Shown here: piece by piece, positions 52,851-64,000 of the stretch
Numbering within the stretch: the first letter of the stretch is position 1
How the letters are laid out: each line of letters begins with the position of its first letter
NCBI GenBank assembly: GCA_013399875.1
Contig: VXAZ01000602.1
Span: 1,193,787-1,257,786 of the forward strand
Source: Gymnorhina tibicen
Lineage: Eukaryota; Chordata; Aves; Passeriformes; Artamidae
Reading direction: 5' to 3'
Length of the DNA stretch: 64,000 bases
Translations under genes and position numbers: made by a program
The notes under the pieces: generated by a model
What the model was told of the DNA's origin: nothing
What the model saw: the letters and a program-made list of their open reading frames with translations, nothing else
The model's database searches: none

Positions 52851-55800
52851 AATCCCTAGAGGCCTGAAAACTTTAAAATGAGAGGGAGAGGTGTTCACTT
52901 TTCTTATTCTGTGGTCTCCTTAGATGTCTTAGACATAGACTTAAAGCTCCTTCAGCCATCTATCTGAGCAAGCTGTTACATCCTGGCAAACAGCAACTTT
53001 CCACCCAAATATTTATTCAGGTGTTCAAAAGCTTGGAGATTTTATTTGTTTGTTTTAAACTTTTAAGCCATCAAAATAAAAATATTTCTTCTTCCCTGGA
53101 CAGTTAGTCAGCTTCCATTCTCATAATAACCCTGAGATAATTCTACCAGATCATCAATTATGCATGTACTCTGAAAGAAATTATTTTTTAAAAAAAGAAA
53201 ATAAAAGGAAACAGGCATGCTTTTCTCTAGAAGAAAAACAGAGGTACAAAACAGAGGGCCCCTTTGGGCCTTTTTTATAAAAAACAGGAAAAAAATCCCA
53301 TAATAAATCACAAGCGCACTTTTTATCTTTCATAGATTACTTAATGATAGCTTGCAGAAGTCCCCAGAAGAACATTAAATATTTCATACATCTAGTGCAT
53401 CCTAAATATCAGGGGGTTATAGAAATTAACAACCCTCTGGTAGTGGACAACCATCTAGCAGGCAGCTAGCTGCTCTGCAAGCATATCATAAACACAATTT
53501 TTAGATTCAAAATGATATTTTCTTATGAAATATTAAACTGGCAGAAAGGGAAGTTATAGTAAGATTTGCATAACAAACAGAATTGCTTTGGATTAAAAAA
53601 AAAATCTAAAAACGATTTTTAAGATAAAGGCAAGAAAACAGTTGCTTCTAAGAGTCCAGCTGAAAGAAGTATGTGTGCTGAATCTCTTCTTCCTTTGGCT
53701 AACTGTATTTGTTCTCTGTTTCCTTGTGCTCCTTTGCTTTTGTGCTTCCAGCTTTCCTAATTTAGACATCCAAAACTTAACCAAGGACTAATCATGTAGA
53801 TGCTTTCCATAGTAAATGGAATTGCATAACTAATGGTTCAGAGTAACTAGAGAAGGCTACAATGAAATAAGAAGAAAGCCGCACAATTTACCATTCTGCT
53901 GTTCCTTGTCCCTGCCCTCTCATTCCGGCTGGTTCAGCACAGAGCACAAGACTCTCCTGGTCCACACTTGGGAGCCCAAGGCACAAGAGTCCAACTCTCA
54001 GCAGGGAGACTGGCCACCTTATTTTTATAGTTGCAGTGAACTTTGTGCACAGCCCTTGTTTCAGCATAAGCCCACATCTGTGATACATGCTAGGCCAGCT
54101 GTCACAACAAAAGCTAATTCTGCCACATCCACGTCCCTGATTGATTTGGAGTTGGCCTTTAAAAACATGAAAAAAAAGAGCTAGATGCAAACTGATGGAC
54201 CCAAATACCCTCTAAGTCACAGGCTGGTCAACCTTAATAACACTAATAAAAATGGAGTAAACTTACATAAGCATTTTAAGAGGGCTTGAGCAAGGATGTG
54301 AATACTGTGGCATACTGAATGAATTCAGCATCATCCTTTCTGAAATTCAGGCAATAGCGGTTCTTCTATAGGAACCATCCTTGGGAAGATCCATGGCATT
54401 TGTTAACTTTACCTTCACATATAAAGTGAGTGTCTGAGGTATAGGATGGTTGGAGGAATTTGACAGTCTTATTTTAGTTATTTTAATGCCTGGGGTATAC
54501 AGTCAATTGAATTATGTCTGATTAGTGATTGAATAGCTGCTCCTCTGTTACACAGTCCATTTGGCTCAGAGTCTCCCTGTGCTATCACTGTTCTGTGAGC
54601 ATAAACAAGTCTTCTACTCTTGATCATACCAGGACACTCTTTGCTCATGTTCTCTGTTGCATACAAGTAAAAAAGAAATTTTTCTCACTTGCACTCAGAT
54701 CTGGCATCAGGTTAGGCTCCAAATACTCGAGGCATGCTTTGGGTTCAGGTCTCAGCATCAGGCATCAGCACTGTACCCAGCTGGGTTACAATGCAGTTCT
54801 TCAAGTCAGTGTGTGTTGTACAGCACGCAGCACACACACAGAATGGCTTAATGGAAACAGAAGACCTCAGTGGGAAATTACAGCTTTTACAGGAACATAT
54901 GGTCCACAACCACTCAGTGTCTAGAAAAGTGTTTATCTCAACATTTCATAGAGGGGAAAGCAAAATAGAAAGATAACATGCACTGCTTCTGAAAATCTTG
55001 TGACTAGCAGACTTGCACAAAGCACTGACCAAACAAAAGAAAATGTAGAAAGTTCCAGCATTTAGAGTGGAAGCTTATGGAAGGGAAGATGATTAAATCA
55101 ACTGCAGCAGTGACTTTTTTTTCCCCACAAAGATAGCATCTCACAGTTCTATTGTACTTTCCACTCACAATGACTCAAAAGTCACTCCCGTAAACCACAC
55201 GTGGTGAAAGTTCCTGTACTCACTACAGGGAGCACAGATGCTTCTGGGGTAGATTATAACAGATGCTTGGAACTGTGACTCTATAGTATATCCAAAATTA
55301 GTGGATATTTCCAGAGTTAATGTCGCTCTACGTTTACAAAATGCCATGTAAAGACAACTCTTGCTCACATTTTCTTTTATGAGTTCACCAATTACTTGCT
55401 GTGGATGGTACCACAATCAGCATGCACCTAGCAGGGACTGCCTTGCACTGAGCCATCAGCATTGCTTCCCGCAGAATCCATGTTTTCACATAAAGTCACG
55501 TATTAGATGTGGGCAGAACATCCCTCTCCTGTCCCAAAATCATCTTCGACATTAGCACAAATAAACCAGGGTTCCCACTGTATAGTAGAAGGCTACCCTG
55601 ACTGGGCTGGAACCTTCAGCCACATCAGAGACGAGAGAGTGGAAGCATAAAAGAGCGTTGCGTAATTTACCCGTCACCCTGCCCTATATCAGTAACAGAG
55701 CTGGAAATAGAAACCTCCCCTCTTACACACCACATCAAGAGGCACATAACAGGTGCTTCACAGAGCCCTGCTCCAAAGCATGTGTCAACTAAAACGTGGG

Positions 55801-56484
55801 CATAACATTGCAGGGAGGCAAGGATGGGTGCTGAGACAGGCTCAGTTAAGCTTGTGGTTGCACACTTTCCCCTTCATCTACCCTGTATTCAGTCACCAGC
55901 TTGCAGATAGTGAATTTTTATCACTTGTACCTATGCACGTATGTGATGACAAGAGGAGGTGACATGACAGTGACTCACTTCTAATAGAGCCTTAATAATG
56001 AAAAGCAGCGATCCCAGTGCTCCTTACTCAAGCAAAATAGTCTTCATTTCAGTGGAGCCTTCCCAAATACAAAATTAATTGCATTCTCAGACTCGGCCTT
56101 AGTTTATTAAGCCATTAGAAACAGAATTAATTCATTAAATCTGAGTTAATACAAGGACAGACCATGGCTTGGCAAGATGCCAAGTAAAGCAGACTTTTCA
56201 CAGGATTAAGATCTGTCTTAGGAGCTAACTGTCAACCAAAGGCTAGTTCAGTACGAAGGAGTCACCCAGGACAAGGAGATCTGTGACATCCAGCAGCTCA
56301 AGCAGTGAGGATTTCTTGTCACTCAATGCTACAAGGCAAACAGAGGCTTTGGGGTGTCCCTGGACTCAGGACTCATGAGTGACTTCTGTTACCAGGTGAC
56401 TGAACTCTTATCCTAGCTGATGTGCCAGAGAAGCAGCATGATATTTTTTTAAGGTCATGAGTCTATATACAATTATTATGGTTG

Positions 56485-56498
56485 TTTTTTTTTTTTTT
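56485..56498. repeat. Poly-T tract (T14)
   Basis: A simple homopolymer run in unique AT-rich sequence. Confidence 0.85.
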
Positions 56499-57885
56499 AA
56501 TTCAACAGTAGACTTCACTTCAAAAAGCTTCACCAAATAGACTTACATGAGTGTATAACCTGGATGGGATCCAATTGCTGAGCACTGAGCTAGTATCCAC
56601 TAACAGTGATTTTGGTTTAGCTCATCATCATCCCTGCTCAGTAGCAGGGAATGTGCTAGAGCACATGGGTCTTAAAGCCTGTAATTAGCCTGAAATTCCT
56701 ATAGACTTCTCCAATCTTCATCAGAAAGGTGAGAGACCTCATGGTTTTTGGTCTGCTACTGTACTGCAAAATACTAGTAGAGGCATAAAACTTATGACAG
56801 GCATGAAATCATTTATAATAAAATTTTAGTTTTCTTGTAAAAGAAATGAAACGATCAATGAAATTTCTATCATATCTCTTAGCCAAAGGCTTGTAAACTT
56901 CTATAATAGAATAAGGACATATCATGAATTAGTCACAGGATTTCACAGGGCTGAACTACAAGCCTTTATGAATACCAGACTCTCTAAATTAGATTATATT
57001 TTTAGAAACATAAAACAAACAACACAACACTGTACTTCACCTAAAAATGCAGCAAGACAATGTTTGAGAAAAAGGAGGAGAAATGTTGCATTTAATAAAA
57101 AAAGAAAACTTACACAGCTCCAGTGACAAACAACAAGTAAATTAAAATGTTCATTTAAACACATTAAGACTGGGGTATTTTCTGTGTTGGGAGATAGAGA
57201 TGCCCACATTGTCTTTTCTTCCTGGACTGTGAGCTGGTAGTATCTGTGGCACTCTCCAGAGCTGCTCTATCAGCTCTCTTGGAGGAATCTGTACAAGCCC
57301 TAGACCCACAAGGAACACTGAACCACTCATGACTGGACCTTCCTCTTGGGCTGGCCTCTGGAAATTGCAAACATCTTCTCTTCACAGCAGGGAATTTCTG
57401 CAGAGGTGGGTAGAATCACAGGGCAAACAATGTGGTGTTCACGAGGTGTTTTTGGTATCTGCTGTGAAACACGTCAACCGTGGTACGGCAGTAATGGGCC
57501 ATTCCATCCACTGAGCCTCAAATGTTGCACATAAGTAACTACAATGCCAGTGCAGTATTTCCACAGTCTCTCTCACTCTCTATTAATTCCAGACCAATGT
57601 ACTGAAATTTAAAAATCAAATGGGAGAAAATATTTAACATCCTATACTGACAACTCAGCCCAAAATCTTTGTGGATGAATCTAGCTGATTGAAGGCAATG
57701 AGATTGTTTCCATCAAGCCCAGTAAGTTTGGATCAGATACTGAGTCCCTTGCGCTGGTAAAGGCTAGAACACAGCTAACAGTTACAGCTTGATGAAGCAT
57801 GAGTCACAAAATACCACAGCTCACACTGTGTCTGAGCTCTAGTGAGTGCAGTATCAGCAGCAGAACATTTGTTCAGATCAACACA

Positions 57886-57950
57886 ATGAGCGCATGCCTG
57901 ACATGATGGTTTTCACTGGGCACAAATAACGCACATCTGAGTGCGCTCAT
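57886..57950. repeat. 9-bp inverted repeat with 47-bp spacer
   Basis: ATGAGCGCA (57886-57894) and TGCGCTCAT (57942-57950) are perfect reverse complements. CpG-containing arms are uncommon in this AT-rich window. No known role. Confidence 0.45.
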
Positions 57951-60900
57951 AGCTTGTTTGTTCTAGTAAAAAACAATGCAAGACAGCAAGAAAGAACAAA
58001 AGTGAAAGCTGTGATATGGCAAAGGGTTGTTGTTCTCTCTTTAATGAGGCCTCACAACGTAGCAGGTGATTCTCCACATGCTATCTCCCAATCTTAGAAA
58101 TGCACACATTAGGACTCTGTAAAACCCCCCTCCCAAAGGGAGAAGTTGAAGGAGCTGAGGTGAGATGTTGAGGTGCTTCCACTCCTGCCAGCAAACTGAT
58201 TGCAAAGCAAGAGACTTGGATTCTTTTTAATCAAAATTCCACCCAAAGAGAAACAGCCACACGAAATATCTACATTGAGGAAAAAGACTTATTGGCAGGA
58301 GTGCCACGAGTTAAAGCCAGCTGCAGGGAGAAGGAACACCTCTGCCTCATTCATTTCCTGCACTGAACAGAGTGATTTTATGTGGAATGTCTGACTGCTA
58401 AGTCTATCCCTCTTTCCGCCCTTCAGAGCTAAGTAACAGTATTCCCTTCTGTCCCTCCATGACTTCTAACCCAAGGATCTCCACCTAATTTACTTGCTTG
58501 ATAAACCCTTTCTCTTGGAGTTCTGACTGTTTGGTTTTAGCACCAATACAGATACTGACTAGTGTTTTTATAAAAGATCACAACAATCATGTAAAGATAC
58601 ATCACATTTCTCAGCTAATTAGAAATAAAACATGAGCAACATGATTTAAGTCTAATAACCACTCATTCAATACCATAAACACAAAGACTGATGGCCAGTC
58701 ATTTACCCTATTCATATCCATTTGTTATACAATGGAGTGCAGTGACCCAGAAATTGTAATAGGAAATGGTCTTTGAGGGCTTTGTTTCTTTTTTTAAAGT
58801 ATAAATAATTTTTAAGAAAACAAGAACAGTCTTGTGATTAAAACATAGATATTTTTAGAACAGTGTTCTCGAGACCACATAGCAAACTAAAGCAATAAAT
58901 GATACCTATTTTAAGAACACTTTCATTAAAAGCTTACTGTTAATAAGTACACCCAGGCTTGAAGATCTGTTCTGTAAGACACCAATCTCTCTGTGAAGAT
59001 GTTGTGAAGTTTCTTTTCTTTCCAAGTACTTTCAGGCATTTTTTTAATGGATAAGATATCTCACAACTGAATAAGCAGTGTGTTACCTATAAAAGTCCTC
59101 ACAAAGGAAGTCTCACAAAACTGTGTGGACTGCTAGGAAAGAGAGATCAGAATGTCTGTGAGGGTTTTTCTGCTAGCTTTGTCTCACACCTGTCTGAGGC
59201 AGGAAAGGACTCACTACCAAATGTGCAAACTCCCCAGTAATGCCAGATCACAGACCAAAGCCAAACTACAAAGGAAAGGAAAAGGTGGAGCCCACCAGGC
59301 CCCATTCCTCATGTAAGAGTCCATGTCAACAGCACTATGCCCCATTGCCTTTTCATCCTCCTCCCAGTCCTCCTTATTCCAGCCTTCTCACTTGCTTAGC
59401 CCAAAAGCATTCTGGGTCGATGCTGTCTCTGGTGTATTTGCACAAGCCTATTCTTTTGAGGACTTTGATCTTAGTTGGTGCCAGTGCTCTTTGAATCCAG
59501 GCAATAAAATAGAAAAAAGGTGCAGAATAATAATACATTGTTTGTGTGCACATATGTGCACCGCCGTATGTGTAACTAAGCACCACTTTTAGGAGAACCA
59601 CAACACAATTTGTATAGGTCTTTGAAACATCTAGATGTTAGAATAGCAAGCGAAGTATTTTGGTACCTTTCTCAAGATGTTAGATTCAAATCCAAGTGTC
59701 TTCAGTGTCTGAGGAAATGTGATTTCCAGGTTTGGAGTCTCTGATTCTATGATTTTTTATACACTTGTATAGTTGGCTGTAAAGACTTACAACTCACAGA
59801 TATGCTAAGAGATGATGCCTAATAATATGGCAAGGTAGGACACAAACCATGTGCTCCTCACGACTGTGTGTCCACCCCAGTCTTACAGCAGTACTGCTGC
59901 TTGGCACATCCTACCTTCTAGAAAGCGAACTTTCGGCCACATGGATTTGCATGTATTGTATATTCATATATCATCTTACATGAGGGGAGCACACATCTGC
60001 TGGACATAAAAGTTCTCAAAAAAGAAAAGGTTATTTGGTTATTTACCCAACAAAAAAGATTCAGAGAGGTACTATAGAGAAAGAGAGAAGAAAGTGATTC
60101 AAAGACAGAGTGAGGAAATGAATGTTTACACAACCTTTGCACTTTTAAATCTTTTATAGGACGTGATATAAATTCTTAGCGTATTTTGTAGTAAGGTTTT
60201 CCTCTGATATTGTAATCTCTTTGAAGAAAAGTATCAATAGATAAGATAAAAAAATTAAAATGCGTAAAATATTTAGTGGGTTGTTTTAATAATTAATCAG
60301 CCTAAGAGCTTTCAGTCTAGTTGTACTGACAGCACAGCCAGACTTTTCAAGACAAGAAACAAAACTAAATATCTAGTCACCTATTAAAATGTACTATTTC
60401 TAGCTCTTCAAATGTCACACTGCATCAGGAGAAACTGCAATACCTAAGGATTTTTTCCAGAAGCTGTAACTCTGGGACATATATAGCTTTTAACTGCCCC
60501 CAACATGTTTGTCTATGTGATATATTCTTTTCCAATTTTGCAGACTTGTGCCCAACAGGTTTCTGAGAAGATATCTTCTTGAAACACATTATACTGGCAC
60601 AGGGCACTGAGCAGAAATTCATTGCCATTTTTTTTTGCAACAAAAAACTTGACTGGTAATTCCAAGTTCATATACTGAATACCACATGCCACACCTCTCA
60701 CACTACGTGATGGAGGGAACTCCACACAAAGAGCTTCTCTAAGGCTTCTGGAGACAGAGGTTGTATCCTCACAACTGTCTAGAGCACTGAATTCACTTAC
60801 TTCCTGGAAGGAACCTCAGGATGAGCATTCAGTGACCCTACTGGTATTGCCAGAGAAAAGCTTAGACATAGCCAGCACTGTGATGAGGAGACTCTACACA

Positions 60901-63900
60901 ATACAGCCTCTAGTCAAGTAGTCTACTCTTGCAGTGACAATTTCAGATGGGCAAGATGAGGTGGGAATGATTTGAAAATAGCCCACAGTCTCACAATATC
61001 TGCTACAAGGACCTGCAGCCTTTTTAGGCAGCCTCGACTCACATTCAGTTCAGACTGTTTGCTAGGGACAGTATGATGTCAGATCCCAGGTGCCAGTGCA
61101 TTACCTAGCATCGAGGACCTGGGTTATCCTCCAAGGCACAATTGTAGACACCAACAGGTCACATTAATCTTCCTGGGGTTTTCTCCCCTGCCAAGCACTG
61201 GCTTGTCTGCCTCCTGTCATGACCATACAAACTCAATTCAGAGTTAAGCAAAAGACTGCCAACCACACTTTAACATCCAACAAGTGTCTGTGGAGCTCAG
61301 TGCTGCATGACTAGCTACTCTCTCAGTACAGCTTATATTTTGTGACTGGCTTGACACATAAACATAAAACGTAAGAATGGCTTTCCATGAGGATTAGAGG
61401 TACTTCACATGCAAATAAATTTCAGCCAAGTTTTCAGAAAAATAACCATTTGCAAAACCAACACTTTATTCCATAAAATTCTACAAGATTGGCCAGCAGA
61501 AGGAAGTTACAAGTACCACCATCGCAAAGACATGTCTTACTTGAACAGTTTTTCCCAGTATTTAAAGAGCTCAGTCAGAGCACATCACAACAGAATAGAC
61601 AGAGTAAGAAACAGACCTAGTTCAATCTCGTACTATCTCTTGCTTAAGTAATACCAATGACAGAAGGATAAATATCTATAGATTCTCCTAGACTGGTTTT
61701 ATAATTATATTATTATCTACCATAAATGCTGTACAAATTTTCAGATGAATTGATATGAATATTTTTAAGATGACACCAGCTATAACTCCAGATTATGTCA
61801 AACAGGATTCTGTGCTGATGCAGGGCTCATTGTTTTTTCTTAGCTCTTCTAAACTGTGGGCTTGATCTGAGTGAGGGCTAACTCTACCTCACATGTCATT
61901 AGTCTTTTCTGCTATTGATGCAGCTGGGCAAAAGTCTAAAGTGCACAGTCCCTAAATCTGGCCTTTCTCCCTTAGGCCTCACACGACTGACTCGCCCTGC
62001 CTAACTTGGAAAAACCATGCTTGTGATTAGAAAAAGGCATTTGACTGCAAGGACCATTAGACTTGGCCTTCCTGGCACCACTGGTGTGTCTCTGACAATG
62101 GCAACACTGCAGACACCGGAAAGTGGTTGGAAACTCGCAAAGCTCATAATAATAATTCACCAACCACTACTTTTGACTCTTAAATGCTAGGATCAATACA
62201 TACATTGAAACGAAGGAAAATGAACTCATATTCTGGTATCAGTCTCCTTTTCCAAACAGTCATCTTCATTCTAATTATGTTCATTCTGCTCTAAGAAAAA
62301 TATAACTTTGGTTCCTTATGTGAATGAGTGTTGCAGTGTTTATTGAAAACCGGAATAGTCTTCTGGTCTTGGGGCAGATTTCATTCATATTGTTATTATA
62401 TGCAAATAATTGATTCTTTGAAAGACCATTATAGCTATCAATCAAATCTGTAGACAAACTACATTTTCATTCATGATGCCATTTCCTGTTTATCCATTTT
62501 GATGGAAGCATTGAAAACCCCCAGCTGTTAAAGTACCAAATACTCTTCTCTTAGTTCTCAGTTTAAGAGGAAGTAGAATTATTTCAGAAGTTTTCCTAGC
62601 AAAGAATAATTTTAGCAACAGTTTGCTTTCTAAGATAAAGTCACTCACTTCAAAGTTTTTATTGTTTATGAAGAGGGCAAACATCAATAAACTGTTTCAA
62701 GATTGGCTATGGATATAAAATACAAATTTTTTTAGAAATTGCTTTACCTCTCCACATCTCATTTCCTTCAACTGAAAAGTGATAGCAGAGTTGCCTGCCT
62801 ATGCTGGCATTTGTAGATAAGAAACAGATTTAGTGCTACACTGTAATTCTGTGGCTAGAGAGACTTCACATAGGATATGGAGCAAACTTGCCCAAAAATC
62901 AATCCAGATCATCTCCTCTTACTCTGAACAGGTAAGAAACCCAAACGCCCAGGCTTACATCATACACATTAGATGGATGTCAAGATGTAAAGGAGTGAGA
63001 AAGAATAAAATACAGACTGACATATGGGCATTCACACACCCAAATTCCAATACGAAGTGTCTGATCAGAGAAGCACATCACAAACCAGTTTTTCTACCTC
63101 ATTGTTCTCATTTAATACTATTTGTTTTCCTAAACACATTCCAAATAACAGCATCCATGATGCAGGAATCCAAAATGACTTAATCATGCTTCATTTTATC
63201 TTAGTGAAACCATGAAAAAGCATATACAGAAGTGCTATTCCTTCCAGTATTTAAATAGCATGTCTAACTGGGATGGCACATAGTGTCTGTTTTAGCAACC
63301 CTAATGAGAGTGAGGCATGACTGTATCTAGTTGGCAGAGTTATCACAAAGTGGCTGACTACCCCTGTCCAAGCAGCTTGGCATGGATCAGTTTTCATGCA
63401 AAAAGAACTCTAAAGTGCTGATGAACCCAAGCACGTATGGCATCAGTATGACACCTTCTTTGAAAGACACCTACAGTAGCACATTTGCCTTTACTGTCAT
63501 GCTTGGGTAAGCACTCTTTCAGCTGAGTGTGAAGACATGACATCATCACTTCCCAAACCCTCTCCTCTAACTGATCCAAATACTAAGTCCAAAACTGTGG
63601 CAAGAAGAAGGGTCACAATACAGTCTGCAAAGGAGCAGAGGCTGAAATCATACTAAAGTCAAAGGTCAGGTTCATAAAAACCTATTTAGATATACAGACT
63701 AAGTGTCAGTCACACAAGGAAAAGGAAAAAGTAAGGAAAGCATCTGGGTATCCAGCATTGTTGAAAACCCAGGCTTTTGTTATGCTTCTACTGCAGAGAT
63801 CCTAAGCAGCAAGTAGAAGCCCTAGCATATTATTTTACACAACAAGAGCAAAGACTAAAACAACCTACCCATGACTGAGAACTTCAAAGGCCTGAAGTAA

Positions 63901-63985
63901 AAACAATTTTCAAAGAACACTGAACTTTATCCATGCTGCCATCGTATTTCCCAATGCTGAATAAATCCAAATCAAATAGCTCACC

Positions 63986-64000
63986 AAAAAAAAAAAAAAA
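63986..64000. repeat. Poly-A tract at the window edge (at least 15 A)
   Basis: The window ends inside this run, so its length and cause cannot be judged. Confidence 0.85.

Larger units (their letters stand above)
46896..64000. other. Non-coding sequence, no gene seen
   Basis: Unique AT-rich DNA with short open frames, the longest being 131 codons on the plus strand at 54529-54924, and no recognisable protein. A locally G-rich patch lies at 48900-49050. The stretch 59730-59760 contains TGATTCTATGATT, reminiscent of CR1 tails but without other CR1 sequence. Confidence 0.65.

Noticed and set aside
54529..54976. Overlapping plus-strand frames of 64-131 codons
   Set aside because: Three frames are open over the same DNA, which indicates low stop density rather than coding.
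56260..56310. Coding-looking TQDKEICDIQQLKQ stretch on the plus strand
   Set aside because: A stop follows at once and no splice site or homologous family is seen.
59730..59762. TGATTCTATGATT, similar to the CR1 terminal repeats
   Set aside because: No CR1 sequence precedes it on either strand. A 13-base match is not enough.
62833..63183. Frame containing a consensus donor CAG|GTAAGA near 62930
   Set aside because: A donor alone is common by chance. No matching acceptor lies upstream without stops in between.
1..64000. tRNA, rRNA, snRNA and CRISPR arrays
   Set aside because: Scanned by eye for tRNA T-loop strings, U6-like starts and regular direct repeats with spacers; none found. A covariance-model scan could still reveal small RNA genes.

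Overview
This window looks like non-coding DNA from a bird genome. The host call rests mainly on two clear CR1 LINE fragments: a 1.2-kb one at 37189-38352 on the minus strand and a short 3' end at 27785-27878 on the plus strand. Overall repeat content is low, and no L1, Alu or B-type repeats were seen. Decayed pieces resemble MIR/CORE-SINE and other ancient amniote repeats. The base composition is AT-rich by eye and no CpG island is visible. The run of Ns inside poly-A and the single Ns are draft-assembly marks.

No complete protein-coding gene is supported. Every open frame is short (at most 157 codons). They are scattered on both strands in overlapping frames, and none except the CR1 reverse transcriptase remnants resembles a known family. 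The window is best read as part of a very long intron or an intergenic region. The best gene-like signals are a possible 59-nt minus-strand exon at 26906-26964, bounded by a good 3' and an acceptable 5' splice site, and an 84-codon plus-strand frame at 2145-2399 whose ATG has a near-ideal vertebrate start context. Both are weak candidates.

Layout. 1-8.5 kb: mostly unique sequence, with the small open frame and a 10-bp inverted repeat around an octamer motif (3928-3965). 8.5-12.3 kb: short tandem duplication, CAAA-rich tract and ancient SINE-like relics. 12.3-22.4 kb: unique sequence, a 62-bp nested quasi-palindrome (18874-18935), G runs, a G/T-rich tract, and poly-A containing 20 Ns. 22.4-37.2 kb: unique sequence, the possible minus-strand exon and CR1 ends. 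37.2-38.4 kb: the large CR1 copy. 38.4-64 kb: unique AT-rich sequence with small duplications, hairpins and a few ancient repeat relics. No RNA gene, CRISPR array, viral element or operon-like organisation was seen, and no new biological system could be supported.
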